Source of the DNA: Agromyces sp. Soil535
GTDB lineage: Bacteria; Actinomycetota; Actinomycetes; Actinomycetales; Microbacteriaceae
Assembly: GCF_001428255.1 (NCBI RefSeq)
Contig: NZ_LMRW01000024.1
Span: 252,170 to 316,169 of the forward strand
DNA: 64,000 bases
Reading direction: 5' to 3'
Shown: positions 1 to 7,923 of the stretch, piece by piece
Layout of the letters: each line of letters begins with the position of its first letter
How positions within the stretch are numbered: the stretch's first letter is position 1
The notes under the pieces: model-generated
What the model was told of the DNA's origin: nothing
Databases searched by the model: none
What the model saw: the letters and a program-made list of their open reading frames with translations, nothing else
Translations under genes and position numbers: made by a program

Positions 1-3000
1 GCGCGAGCGGCTGCGAGATGAACCCGCTCTGGCCGGTGAGCCCGATCGCCATCGGCAGCAGCGCGAAGATCGTCGCGAGCGCCGTCATGAGGATCGGACG
101 CAGACGTCGTGACGCGCCGTGCAGCAGCGCGTCGCGCACCTTCATGCCGCGGTCGCGGTACTGGTTCACGAGATCCACGAGCACGATCGCGTTCGTGACC
201 ACGATGCCGACGAGCATGAGCACGCCCACCAGCGAGGCCACGCCGAGCGGGATGCCCGTGATGATCTGCAGCGCGATCGCACCGGTCGCGGCGAACGGCA
301 CCGACACGAGCAGCAGCAGGGGCTGCAGCAGCGAGCGGAACGTCGCCACCATGACGATGTAGACGATGAGGATCGCCGCGAGGAGGGCGATGCCGAGCTG
401 CGAGAACGACTCGGCCTGGTCGGCGGAGACGCCGCCGATCGATGCGGTCGCGCCGGCGGGCAGGTCGGCCGACCCGATCGCCGCCGACACCTCCGCACTC
501 GCGGTGCCGAGGTCGTCGTCGTTCGGCGTCGCCGACACGGTGGCGCTGCGCAGGCCCTGCGCGGTCGTGACCGACGACGGCCCGTCGACCTCGTCGACCG
601 TTGCCAGGGTGTCGAGCGCCACGATCCCCGTGGGCGTCGGCACCTCGAGCGCCGAGAGCTGCGCAACCGTGGCAGGCGGATCCTCGCTGGCCAGGTAGAT
701 CGTCAGGGTCTTCTCGTCGATCACGACCGAGCCCGCGGACTGCGGCTGCATCGCCGCAGAGACGTAGCCGCCGAGGGCGACCTCCGAGTAGCCGGCCGCC
801 GCGGCATCCGTGCGGTCCACCTCGACGGCGATGTAGCGGCGCGACTCCGACAGGTTCGACGTGGTCTGCGCGAGCGAGTCGAGCCCGTCGAGCTCCTCCT
901 CCACCACGTCGGTCGCGGCCTCCAGGTCCTCGGCGTTCGAGGCGGTCACGTCGACCTCGATGTCGGTCGACGCGCCGAAGCCGCTCGACGCGGTGAGCGT
1001 GATCTCGCCGGCGTCCTCGAGGTCGTCGAGCTCGGCTCGGACCTCGGACTGCAGCGCGTCCTGGTCGGCGTCCTCATCGGTCGTCACGGAGTACGTCACC
1101 GTGGCCCCGGTGCCCCCGCCGAGCACGGCGGCGAGGCCGCGCCCGCCCGAGCCGATCGAGGTCTGCACGGTCTCGACGCCCTCGGTATCGCGGATCACCT
1201 GCTCCACGGGCTGCGAGGCATCGTCCATGGCCTCGAGGCTCGTGCCGACCGGCAGTTCCTGCGTCACCTGGAACGTGTTCTGGCCCGACGAGCCGAGGAA
1301 GTTGGTCTTCATGAACGGCGTGAGCGCGAGCGTGCCGGCGAGGATGAGCACCGCGACCACGATCGTGACGACACCGTGCTTCAGCGTCCACTCGATGATC
1401 GGCAGGTAGCCGCGCTGCAGGCGCGACGGGTGCTCCAGCTCGTCGACGGCTTGCGTGGCGCTCTCGTCGGACACGAACGCCGCCGCCGCTATCTCGCCCT
1501 CGTCCTCGTGCTTGTGCAGCTTGGCGGGCTTCACGAACCAGTAGGCGAGCACGGGCACGATCGTGAGCGCGACGAACAGCGACGCGGCGAGCGCGATCGT
1601 GACGGTCAGGGCGAACGGGCGGAACAGCTCGCCGGTGACGCCCTCGACGAGCGCGAGGGGCAGGAACACCGCGACGGTCGTGACGGTCGAGGCGGTGATC
1701 GCGCCCGCGACCTCGCGCACGGCGTGCACGATCGTGGACGCCTTGTCGCGGCCCTCCACGAGATGGCGCTTGATGTTCTCGATGACGACGATGGAGTCGT
1801 CGACCACTCGGCCGATCGCGATGGTGAGCGCCCCGAGCGTGAGGATGTTGAGCGTGTAGTCGGCCGCCTGCAGGCCGATGAACGTGATCAGGACCGACGT
1901 CGGGATGGAGATCGCGGTGACCAGCGTCGCCCGGATCGACAGCAGGAACACGAGGATCACGAGGACCGCGAACAGCAGGCCGAGCAGGCCCTCGGTCGCA
2001 AGCGACTCGATCGACTGCTGGATGTAGGGCGCCTGGTCGAACACGACGGTGAATGTCGCGCCGGGGTTCGTGGTGTCGAGGGAGGCCTGGAGGTCGGGCA
2101 GGATCGCGCGCACCGCATTCGAGACCTCGACCGTGTTGGCGGCGGGGAGCTTGGTCACCGCGATCGTGAGCGCCGGCTCCCCGTTCACGCGCGAGATGCT
2201 CGTCACCGGGTTCTCGGTGAGTTCGACGGATGCCACGTCGTCGATCGTCGTGGCCACGGGCACGCTCGCCGCGGCCTGGCCGGCGGCGCCCGCCTGGCCG
2301 GTGCCGACGCCCGGGAACGCCCCGCCCGCGGCATCCGATGCCGAGGGCTGCTCGGTGGCACCGAGCACGGGCAGCGCCGCGATCTCGTCGACGCTGCCGA
2401 GCACCACGCCGGTCTGCACGGCGAAGGTCGCGTCGTCCTCGGTGATGGTGCCGGCGGGCACCAGGAGGCCGTTCTGCTGGAGGGCGTCGCGGATCGCCTG
2501 CTGCGTGATGCCGCGGGCCGCGAGTTCCGCGGGATCGGGCGTGATCGTGACCCGCTGGCCGACGTCGCCGGTGAGGGTCGCGTCGCGCACGCCGTCGATG
2601 TCGCGGATCTCGCCCAGCGTCGTTCGGTCGATCTCGTCGGACAGCGCGCTCACGTCGTCGGCGCCGGTGACGGCGACGACGATCACCGGGAAGTCGTCGA
2701 GGCTGAGCGCGAGCACGCGCGGGTCGACGTCCTCAGGCAGCTGTCCGGCGATGCGATTGACCGCCGACAGCAGCTTCTGCTCCGCGAACGCGAGGTCGGT
2801 GCCGTACGTGAAGCTCGCCGTGACCCGTGAGAGCCCGGTCGAGCTCGTCGTCGACGTGGACTCGAGCCCGGTGATGCCCTGGATGGCGGTCTCGATCGGC
2901 GTGGAGACATCCGTGTTGACGATGTCGGGTGCGGCGCCGGGGTACGTCGTGACGATCGACAATTGCGGGAACTCGATCGACGGTGCGAGCTCCTGCTTGA

Positions 3001-3097
3001 GGTTCGACAGCGAGATGGCACCGAAGATCGCGACGACGACGGTCACGAGTGCGATGAGCGCCCGGTTCTTCATGCTGAGCGCGGCAAGCAGGTGCAT
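1..3097 (-). CDS. RND efflux transporter (AcrB/SwrC-like), 3' end cut by window edge
   Basis: The first 1032 residues of a proton-driven RND pump are visible; the C-terminus lies beyond base 1. The protein opens with a short cytoplasmic segment and a first membrane helix (about residues 9-30), then a porter domain. The fourth-helix motif GRVVDDSIVVIENIKRHL carries the paired aspartates that relay protons in AcrB. Near the window edge, VTNAIVLVDLVNQYRDRG followed by RRLRPILMTALATI matches the second conserved RND block. In Gram-positive bacteria such proteins (SwrC type) export surfactants, lipids or drugs directly across the membrane. No membrane-fusion partner is visible, but it could lie to the left. 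I chose ATG 3097 because the following residues match the family N-terminus. The substrate cannot be inferred. Family assignment is firm. Confidence 0.93.
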   Translation of the reverse strand, partial: MHLLAALSMKNRALIALVTVVVAIFGAISLSNLKQELAPSIEFPQLSIVTTYPGAAPDIVNTDVSTPIETAIQGITGLESTSTTSSTGLSRVTASFTYGTDLAFAEQKLLSAVNRIAGQLPEDVDPRVLALSLDDFPVIVVAVTGADDVSALSDEIDRTTLGEIRDIDGVRDATLTGDVGQRVTITPDPAELAARGITQQAIRDALQQNGLLVPAGTITEDDATFAVQTGVVLGSVDEIAALPVLGATEQPSASDAAGGAFPGVGTGQAGAAGQAAASVPVATTIDDVASVELTENPVTSISRVNGEPALTIAVTKLPAANTVEVSNAVRAILPDLQASLDTTNPGATFTVVFDQAPYIQQSIESLATEGLLGLLFAVLVILVFLLSIRATLVTAISIPTSVLITFIGLQAADYTLNILTLGALTIAIGRVVDDSIVVIENIKRHLVEGRDKASTIVHAVREVAGAITASTVTTVAVFLPLALVEGVTGELFRPFALTVTIALAASLFVALTIVPVLAYWFVKPAKLHKHEDEGEIAAAAFVSDESATQAVDELEHPSRLQRGYLPIIEWTLKHGVVTIVVAVLILAGTLALTPFMKTNFLGSSGQNTFQVTQELPVGTSLEAMDDASQPVEQVIRDTEGVETVQTSIGSGGRGLAAVLGGGTGATVTYSVTTDEDADQDALQSEVRAELDDLEDAGEITLTASSGFGASTDIEVDVTASNAEDLEAATDVVEEELDGLDSLAQTTSNLSESRRYIAVEVDRTDAAAAGYSEVALGGYVSAAMQPQSAGSVVIDEKTLTIYLASEDPPATVAQLSALEVPTPTGIVALDTLATVDEVDGPSSVTTAQGLRSATVSATPNDDDLGTASAEVSAAIGSADLPAGATASIGGVSADQAESFSQLGIALLAAILIVYIVMVATFRSLLQPLLLLVSVPFAATGAIALQIITGIPLGVASLVGVLMLVGIVVTNAIVLVDLVNQYRDRGMKVRDALLHGASRRLRPILMTALATIFALLPMAIGLTGQSGFISQPLA

Positions 3098-3219
3098 CCC
3101 CCGATTCTCGCAGGGGCATCCGTCGCAGCGGGTCACGGGAAGCTGGGAATCACTCCGAGGGATTGCTGGACCCGTCTGCACCTTCGGAGTACCGTCGGAA
3201 CGACTGGGGGGTGAGCGCG

Positions 3220-4314
3220 ATGACGTCAGCGGATGCCGCACGGCCTGTGCCGTGGCTCCGCTACGCCCTGCTCGGCGTCCTCTTCGCCGCGATCTGGCTC
3301 GCCATCAGCCTCTTCTCGAGCGCCGACGGCGCTTCCGCAGAGGAGCAGGAGCCGAGCGGCCCGCCCGGTGCGGCGGGCGCTGCGGTCGCCACCGTCTCCG
3401 ACACGACTGCCCCGGTCGGCCAGGGGCTGGGCGAGGTCGTCGAGCCCGTCGTCGAACCCGTGAACGTGGCGGCCGAGCCGGTCGTCGAGGCGATTCCCGA
3501 GCCGGTGGAGCCGGTCGCGGAGCCCGTCGTCGAAGCCGTCCCCGAGGTCAGCGAGACGGCCACGGGTGCCGCGAATGCTGCCGTCAAGGGCGCGAACGCG
3601 GCCGTCGGCACGGTCGGCAACGAGGTCGCGGCCGCTGCGATCGCCGCCGCGGGCAGCAAGCCCGTCGGCAAGGTCGTGCAGCCCGGCGGCCAGGCCGTGG
3701 ACGACAGCGTCGAGGGCCTTCCGGTCGTCGGCGATGTCGTACCCAAGGGCCTCGTCGGCAAGACCGTCGGCGCGACTGCCGACGTCGCCGACGTCGCGCT
3801 GGACGCGGTCGTCGGCTCCGTGGGCGACCTCCCCACCGACGGCTCGGGACTGCTTCCACCGGTGCCGTCGATCCCGCTGCTTCCCGTCGGATCCGACGAT
3901 CCCGGCGGCCCGGGACTTCCCGGGATTCCGAGCCTTCCCGGCGACTCCGATGAGGGCGCGTCACTCGGCTCCGCCGTGAGCGGGCCACCGAGCGACACCG
4001 TGTACTTCGCGCTCGACGGCTCGACCTCCTGGTCGGGCGACTCCGACCATCCCGGCGTGCCTGCCGACCTGTCGGGCGCCATCACCCCCGTCGGCGGTTC
4101 GCCGACGGGCGGATCTGCTCCCGGATCGCCCGCACCCGGCGGCGGCACGGGCTCCGGTGGAGCCGGTGCCGGCGGTGCCGGCGGTGCATCCGGAACCTCC
4201 GACGCGGCCTTCGCCGCGCTCGGCATCGACGCGCTCGCGTCGATGGTGCTGCGCTCGGTCGACGACGAACTGCCGTCGTCGCCGGTGTACGACACCGACA
4301 CCACCCCTGACTGA
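3220..4314 (+). CDS. Secreted or membrane-anchored low-complexity protein
   Basis: A protein of about 364 residues that I cannot assign to a named family. It has a short cytoplasmic N-terminus, one hydrophobic segment (PWLRYALLGVLFAAIWLAIS), then a long exported region rich in Ala, Val, Pro, Glu and Gly. Early in that region is an EPV/VEP repeat-like stretch; later come Pro/Gly/Ser-rich and Gly-rich linkers. No catalytic motif or sortase signal is visible. GTG 3211 is an alternative start; ATG 3220 is preferred because the G-rich GGGGGTGAG just upstream can serve as the ribosome site. It lies 92 bases before the chaplin-like gene on the same strand, so both probably contribute to the cell surface. 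Existence as a gene is well supported by codon structure; function is unknown. Confidence 0.75.
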   Translation: MTSADAARPVPWLRYALLGVLFAAIWLAISLFSSADGASAEEQEPSGPPGAAGAAVATVSDTTAPVGQGLGEVVEPVVEPVNVAAEPVVEAIPEPVEPVAEPVVEAVPEVSETATGAANAAVKGANAAVGTVGNEVAAAAIAAAGSKPVGKVVQPGGQAVDDSVEGLPVVGDVVPKGLVGKTVGATADVADVALDAVVGSVGDLPTDGSGLLPPVPSIPLLPVGSDDPGGPGLPGIPSLPGDSDEGASLGSAVSGPPSDTVYFALDGSTSWSGDSDHPGVPADLSGAITPVGGSPTGGSAPGSPAPGGGTGSGGAGAGGAGGASGTSDAAFAALGIDALASMVLRSVDDELPSSPVYDTDTTPD

Positions 4315-4325
4315 TCGGGGTCCGC

Positions 4326-4373
4326 TCCGCCTGCCTGCAGGCGGAAACGGTCATTGCTCCCTGCCACGGGAGC
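4326..4373 (+). promoter_or_regulatory. Two consecutive hairpins between the surface-protein genes
   Basis: TCCGCCTGC (4326-4334) pairs with GCAGGCGGA (4337-4345), and GCTCCC (4356-4361) pairs with GGGAGC (4368-4373). There is no T-tract after either. They could attenuate transcription or stabilise the 3' end of the first message. The ribosome site of the next gene follows 20 bases later. Confidence 0.5.
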
Positions 4374-4406
4374 GAACACCCCATTCACAGTCAGGAGGAC
4401 TGAATC

Positions 4407-5396
4407 ATGAAACGATTGGCCTTGAGGGCGCTGTATGCGACCCTCTTCGCCGGGGGGCTCACGCTCCTCGGGGCCGGCGTCGCCCACGCGTCAGAGACGA
4501 GCGGCGACGACGGCATCCTCTCGGGTTCCCAGGTCGGGATCTCGATCGATTTCCCGGTCACGGTGAGCGGCAACGCGATCTCCCTCATCGGGGATTCGCA
4601 GTCGTCGGATGCCACGACCGAGGTCTCCTCGGGCGGCGGGGCCGACTCGGTCGCCGTCACCTCGGGTGACGACGGCATCGGGTCCGGCACGCAGGCGATC
4701 GTCGATGTCTCGGCGCCGGTCACGGTCGGCGGCAACGCCGTCTCCGTCATCGGCGACAGCTCGTCGAGCGACGCCGAGACGGTGGTGACCCCGGCCGAAC
4801 CGGCCGCGGCATCCGCGGGATCGGCCGAGACGAGCGGCGAGGACTCGCTGCTCGGCGGCACGCAGCTGCTCGGGGATCTCGACCTCCCGGTCACGATCGG
4901 CGGCAATGCGATCTCGGGCATCGGCGAGAGCACGTCGACGGATGCCACGACGATCGTCGCGCCGGGAACCGGGGGCGGTTCCGCAACGACGGACAGATCC
5001 GATGGGCTGCTCGGGGGAGCACAGCTCATCACGGACCTGTCTCTGCCCATCACGATCGGCGGCAACGCCATCTCGGTGATCGGCGACAGCGAGACGGACG
5101 GCTCGACGACGATCGTCGATCCGACCGACCCGGTGGACCCCGTCGATCCCGTCGATCCGGTGGATCCCGTCGACCCGGTGGATCCCGTCGATCCGACCGA
5201 CCCGACCGACCCGGCCACTCCTCGTGAGCCGGGCGGATCCTCGGTCGCCTCGTCCAGCGCCGCGAGGGCGGTGCCGGCATCCGCGAGGCTCGCTTCGACG
5301 GGCGCCGACCTGGCCGACCTCGGTATCGCCGCGCTCGCCATCCTCGGCGGGCTCGCGCTCGTGTTCGCAAGGAGGAGGTTCCCGATGCGACGTTGA
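4407..5396 (+). CDS. Chaplin-like repeat surface protein with LAXTG sortase signal
   Basis: A 329-residue cell-wall protein. Residues 1-29 form a signal peptide ending at AHAS. Four repeats follow at about 31-67, 85-122, 142-180 and 198-232, each of the form (L/I)xGxQ...(D/S)xPVT(V/I)xGNA(I/V)S(V/L/G)IG(D/E)S. This resembles the chaplin domain (PVxVCGNxVxVIGxxNPxFG) but has Ser or Gly where chaplins carry cysteine and lacks the NPAFG tail. Residues 238-270 are a (D-P-V/T) repeat, a likely wall-spanning spacer. The C-terminus has LASTG (295-299), a hydrophobic segment and ARRR, a class E sortase signal like that of the long Streptomyces chaplins. The ribosome site AGGAGGA (4393-4399) is ideal. 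The role is probably as an amyloid-like or hydrophobic surface layer; that is inference. Confidence 0.82.
   Translation: MKRLALRALYATLFAGGLTLLGAGVAHASETSGDDGILSGSQVGISIDFPVTVSGNAISLIGDSQSSDATTEVSSGGGADSVAVTSGDDGIGSGTQAIVDVSAPVTVGGNAVSVIGDSSSSDAETVVTPAEPAAASAGSAETSGEDSLLGGTQLLGDLDLPVTIGGNAISGIGESTSTDATTIVAPGTGGGSATTDRSDGLLGGAQLITDLSLPITIGGNAISVIGDSETDGSTTIVDPTDPVDPVDPVDPVDPVDPVDPVDPTDPTDPATPREPGGSSVASSSAARAVPASARLASTGADLADLGIAALAILGGLALVFARRRFPMRR
5118..5216 (+). repeat. In-frame Asp-Pro-Val/Thr codon repeat
   Basis: About eleven tandem 9-base units encode DPV or DPT. The units mix synonymous codons (GATCCC, GACCCG, GATCCG), so the repeat is conserved at protein level more than at DNA level. 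It forms the linker between the chaplin-like repeats and the sorting signal. Confidence 0.85.
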
Positions 5397-5501
5397 CCGG
5401 GTGGGGTCCGGCGCCGCGCCCCCAGCGTCGGGCCCCACCCCTCATGGCCGTGCTGCGAGCCCGAATGCGCACGGCCGGCCGTGCCGTCCGGGCGCGGCCG
5501 A

Positions 5502-5537
5502 CGCGGGGCGGCGGCGATACCCGCCCGCCGCCCCGCG
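5502..5537 (+). terminator. Strong GC hairpin after the chaplin-like gene
   Basis: CGCGGGGCGGCGG (5502-5514) pairs perfectly with CCGCCGCCCCGCG (5525-5537) around a 10-base loop. It lies between the converging chaplin-like and TetR genes and can stop transcription from either side. As is common in high-GC actinobacteria, there is no clear T-run. Confidence 0.7.
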
Positions 5538-5580
5538 CCTCTTCGGCTGGAAGAGCTCGGATGCCACCTCGAGAGACGGG

Positions 5581-6240
5581 CTATGCGGTGCGACGATCCG
5601 CGGCGACGCCGGCCGCCGGGAGGAGCACCCCGTCGATGAGCGAGATCAGGTACTCGGCGTCGACGGGCTGCTTCTGGACGAGCACCCGGAACGCTGCCAT
5701 CGCGGACGCCAGGACGGCGAGGGTCTCGACATCGCAGTCGGGTGAGATCTCGCCCCGCTCGATCGCCCGCCGGAGGAAGAGGCGGTTCACGGCCACCCGT
5801 GGCTCGATGATCGCCGCGTGGACGGCGTCGGCGAGCTCCGGCGAATTGGCGATCATGCCGAAGAGGCCGCCCATGATGCGCAGCTTGCGCTCGCCCTCCT
5901 CGATCGAGCGCGGCCGGATCATGGCGACCAGGTCGCCGCGCAGGGTGCCCGTGTCGGGGAGGTGCTCGGGGTCGAGCTCGCCCGCCTTCATGCAGGCGAC
6001 CGCGTCGAGCACGAGGTCGGCCTTCGAGGGCCAGCGCCGGTAGATCGTCGCCTTGCCGGCCTTCGCGCGCGCGGCGACCATGTCGATCGTCATGCCATCG
6101 AAACCCGTCTCGGCGAGCACGTCGACCGCGGCCTCGAGGATCTGGGGATCGCGAGTGTGGTCGCGCTTGCGTCCGAGCGTCGACGTCGATCGGCCGCGAA
6201 CGGGCTCCACGGACGGCTCGGGCTGCGTCATCGCGGTCAT
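5581..6240 (-). CDS. TetR-family repressor, divergent from MFS pump
   Basis: A 219-residue TetR regulator. The N-terminal helix-turn-helix is clear (ILEAAVDVLAETGFDGMTID, then GKATIYRRWPSKADLVLDAV); the rest is a ligand-binding domain of the usual length with no ligand clue. ATG 6240 is chosen because GAGGA lies 6 bases upstream; an in-frame upstream codon at 6276 would run through the intergenic operator region and is unlikely. It faces the DHA2 pump at 6334 with 93 bases between, the standard arrangement for a repressor that controls itself and its efflux partner. A 26-base imperfect palindrome over the pump promoter (6297-6322) is the likely target. Confidence 0.9.
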   Translation of the reverse strand: MTAMTQPEPSVEPVRGRSTSTLGRKRDHTRDPQILEAAVDVLAETGFDGMTIDMVAARAKAGKATIYRRWPSKADLVLDAVACMKAGELDPEHLPDTGTLRGDLVAMIRPRSIEEGERKLRIMGGLFGMIANSPELADAVHAAIIEPRVAVNRLFLRRAIERGEISPDCDVETLAVLASAMAAFRVLVQKQPVDAEYLISLIDGVLLPAAGVAADRRTA

Positions 6241-6296
6241 CTCCGTTCCTCGCGTTGCGCGTGATGTTAATGACATGTTACTTCAGGAACTGTTCA

Positions 6297-6326
6297 TATC
6301 CGAAACTGGTCAGTCTCGTATAGAGT
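6297..6326 (+). promoter_or_regulatory. Leaderless MFS promoter overlapped by TetR-type palindrome
   Basis: A 26-base imperfect palindrome (6297-6322) reads TATCCGA...TCGTATA outside and ACTGGTCAGT inside, with 10 of 13 positions paired. It overlaps the -10 element (TATAGA/TAGAGT, 6319-6326). The pump ATG at 6334 follows 7 bases later with no Shine-Dalgarno, so the message is probably leaderless and repression would be by direct occlusion. Confidence 0.6.
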
Positions 6327-6333
6327 GGCGCCC

Positions 6334-7857
6334 ATGACTTCCACTTCCACCGAATCCCACACGCCCGTAGCGGCCCCCTCCCGCAGGTGGTGGACGCTCG
6401 CGACCGTGGCCCTCGCCCAGCTCATGGTGGTGCTCGACGCCACCGTGGTCAACATCGCGCTGCCCGCCGCCCAGGCCGACCTCGGGTTCTCAGACGGCGA
6501 TCGCCAGTGGATCATCACGGCGTACTCGCTCGCGTTCGGCAGCCTGCTGCTGCTCGGCGGCCGCCTCTCCGACCTCTGGGGCCGCAAGCGCACCTTCATC
6601 ATCGGCCTCGTCGGGTTCGCGGCGGCGTCCGCGCTCGCCGGTGCGGCGCCGACGTTCGGCGTGCTCGTCGGGGGTCGTGCGCTGCAGGGCGCGTTCGGCG
6701 CGCTGCTCGCCCCGACGGCACTCGCGGTGCTGACCACCACCTTCACGATCCCCAAGGAGCGCGCGCGGGCCTTCGGCGTCTTCGGCGCCATCGCGGGCGC
6801 AGGCGGCGCCATCGGCCTGCTGCTCGGCGGATTCCTCACCGAGCAGTTCGACTGGCGGTGGAACCTCTACATCAACGTGTTCATCGCGCTCGTCGCGATC
6901 ATCGGGGCCGCGGTCTTCGTGCGCCACATCCCGCGCACCGGCCCGCGCCCGAAGCTCGACCTCCCCGGCACCGTGCTCGTCTCGGGCGCGCTCTTCCTGC
7001 TCGTGTACGGCTTCTCGAACGCCGAGACCGAGGGGTGGGAGTCGCCGCTCACGTGGGGCATGCTCGCGGCATCCGCCGTGCTGCTCGTCGCCTTCGTGCT
7101 GTGGCAGCGGCGCGCCGTGCACCCGCTCCTGCCGCTCGCGATCGTGCGCGACCGCAACCGCGCCGCGGCGTACGCGTCGGTGCTCATCGCCGGGGCCGGC
7201 ATGTTCGGCATCTTCCTGTTCGTCACGTACTACCTGCAGACCTCCCTCGGGTACTCGCCCATCCAGACCGGCCTGTCGTTCCTGCCGATGATCGGCATGC
7301 TGGTGCTCGCAGCGCAGCTGTCGACGAACCTCCTCGTGCCCCGGTTCGGGCCGAAGGTGATGGTGCCGTTCGGCATGCTCCTCGGATCGGCCGGAATGGT
7401 GTACCTCACCCACCTCGACGCGCAGAGCACGTACGCGGCCGACATCCTGCCGCCGCTCATGATCATCGGGTTCGCCATGGGCTCGATCATGCCGGCCTCG
7501 ATGCAGTCGGCCGTCCTCGGCGTCGACCGGTCGTTCGCCGGCGTCGCCTCCGCGATGGTCAACACGAGCCAGCAGGTGGGCGGCTCGATCGGCACCGCCC
7601 TGCTCAACACGCTCGCCGCCACCGCCGCCGTGGACTACGTCGCGGCGCACACTCCGCCGACCGAGGCAGTGCTGGCGGATGCCGCCATCCACAGCTACGC
7701 GGTCGCGTACTGGTGGGGCGCTGCGTTCTTCGCGTTGGGCGCGGTGCTCGCGGCGGTGCTGTTCCGTCGCCGCGGCGACGGCCTGTCGCTCGCGACCCCG
7801 CGCGACGTCGAGCCCGAGGCGGCCCGCACGGCGGAGGAGGCCACGGCCGCCGTCTGA
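6334..7857 (+). CDS. DHA2-family (EmrB/QacA-type) MFS drug exporter
   Basis: A 507-residue, 14-helix proton antiporter of the cytoplasmic membrane. The first helix carries VVLDATVVNIALP (DHA2 motif D1), the loop between helices 2 and 3 carries GGRLSDLWGRKR (motif A), and helix 5 carries the GAIAGAGGAIGLLLGG antiporter motif. ATG 6334 is preferred over GTG 6325 because the -10 element overlaps the latter. It is transcribed away from the TetR gene at 5581, which probably represses it. The substrate is unknown; relatives export quaternary ammonium compounds, dyes or antibiotics. Two more pumps of the same family occur in this window, at 36147 and 47173. Confidence 0.94.
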   Translation: MTSTSTESHTPVAAPSRRWWTLATVALAQLMVVLDATVVNIALPAAQADLGFSDGDRQWIITAYSLAFGSLLLLGGRLSDLWGRKRTFIIGLVGFAAASALAGAAPTFGVLVGGRALQGAFGALLAPTALAVLTTTFTIPKERARAFGVFGAIAGAGGAIGLLLGGFLTEQFDWRWNLYINVFIALVAIIGAAVFVRHIPRTGPRPKLDLPGTVLVSGALFLLVYGFSNAETEGWESPLTWGMLAASAVLLVAFVLWQRRAVHPLLPLAIVRDRNRAAAYASVLIAGAGMFGIFLFVTYYLQTSLGYSPIQTGLSFLPMIGMLVLAAQLSTNLLVPRFGPKVMVPFGMLLGSAGMVYLTHLDAQSTYAADILPPLMIIGFAMGSIMPASMQSAVLGVDRSFAGVASAMVNTSQQVGGSIGTALLNTLAATAAVDYVAAHTPPTEAVLADAAIHSYAVAYWWGAAFFALGAVLAAVLFRRRGDGLSLATPRDVEPEAARTAEEATAAV

Positions 7858-7883
7858 CCTGGCCGCACCGCGCGCCGCCGCGC

Positions 7884-7923
7884 AGCTGCTCGCCTCCGGC
7901 TCAGACCACGGAGGCGAGCAGCT
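7884..7923. terminator. 14-bp convergent terminator overlapping the MocR 3' end
   Basis: AGCTGCTCGCCTCC (7884-7897) pairs perfectly with GGAGGCGAGCAGCT (7910-7923). The right arm lies inside the last codons of the minus-strand MocR gene, so its C-terminal residues are partly set by the hairpin. It serves both converging genes. Confidence 0.75.

Noticed and set aside
119..2830. A 903-codon open frame on the plus strand
   Set aside because: Its product is dominated by Arg, Asp, Gly and His without any fold signature. The minus strand here encodes a textbook RND transporter, so this is an antisense shadow of GC-rich coding DNA.
5118..5216. CRISPR-like or minisatellite array
   Set aside because: The 9-base units lie in frame within a coding sequence and have no spacers; they encode a protein stalk.
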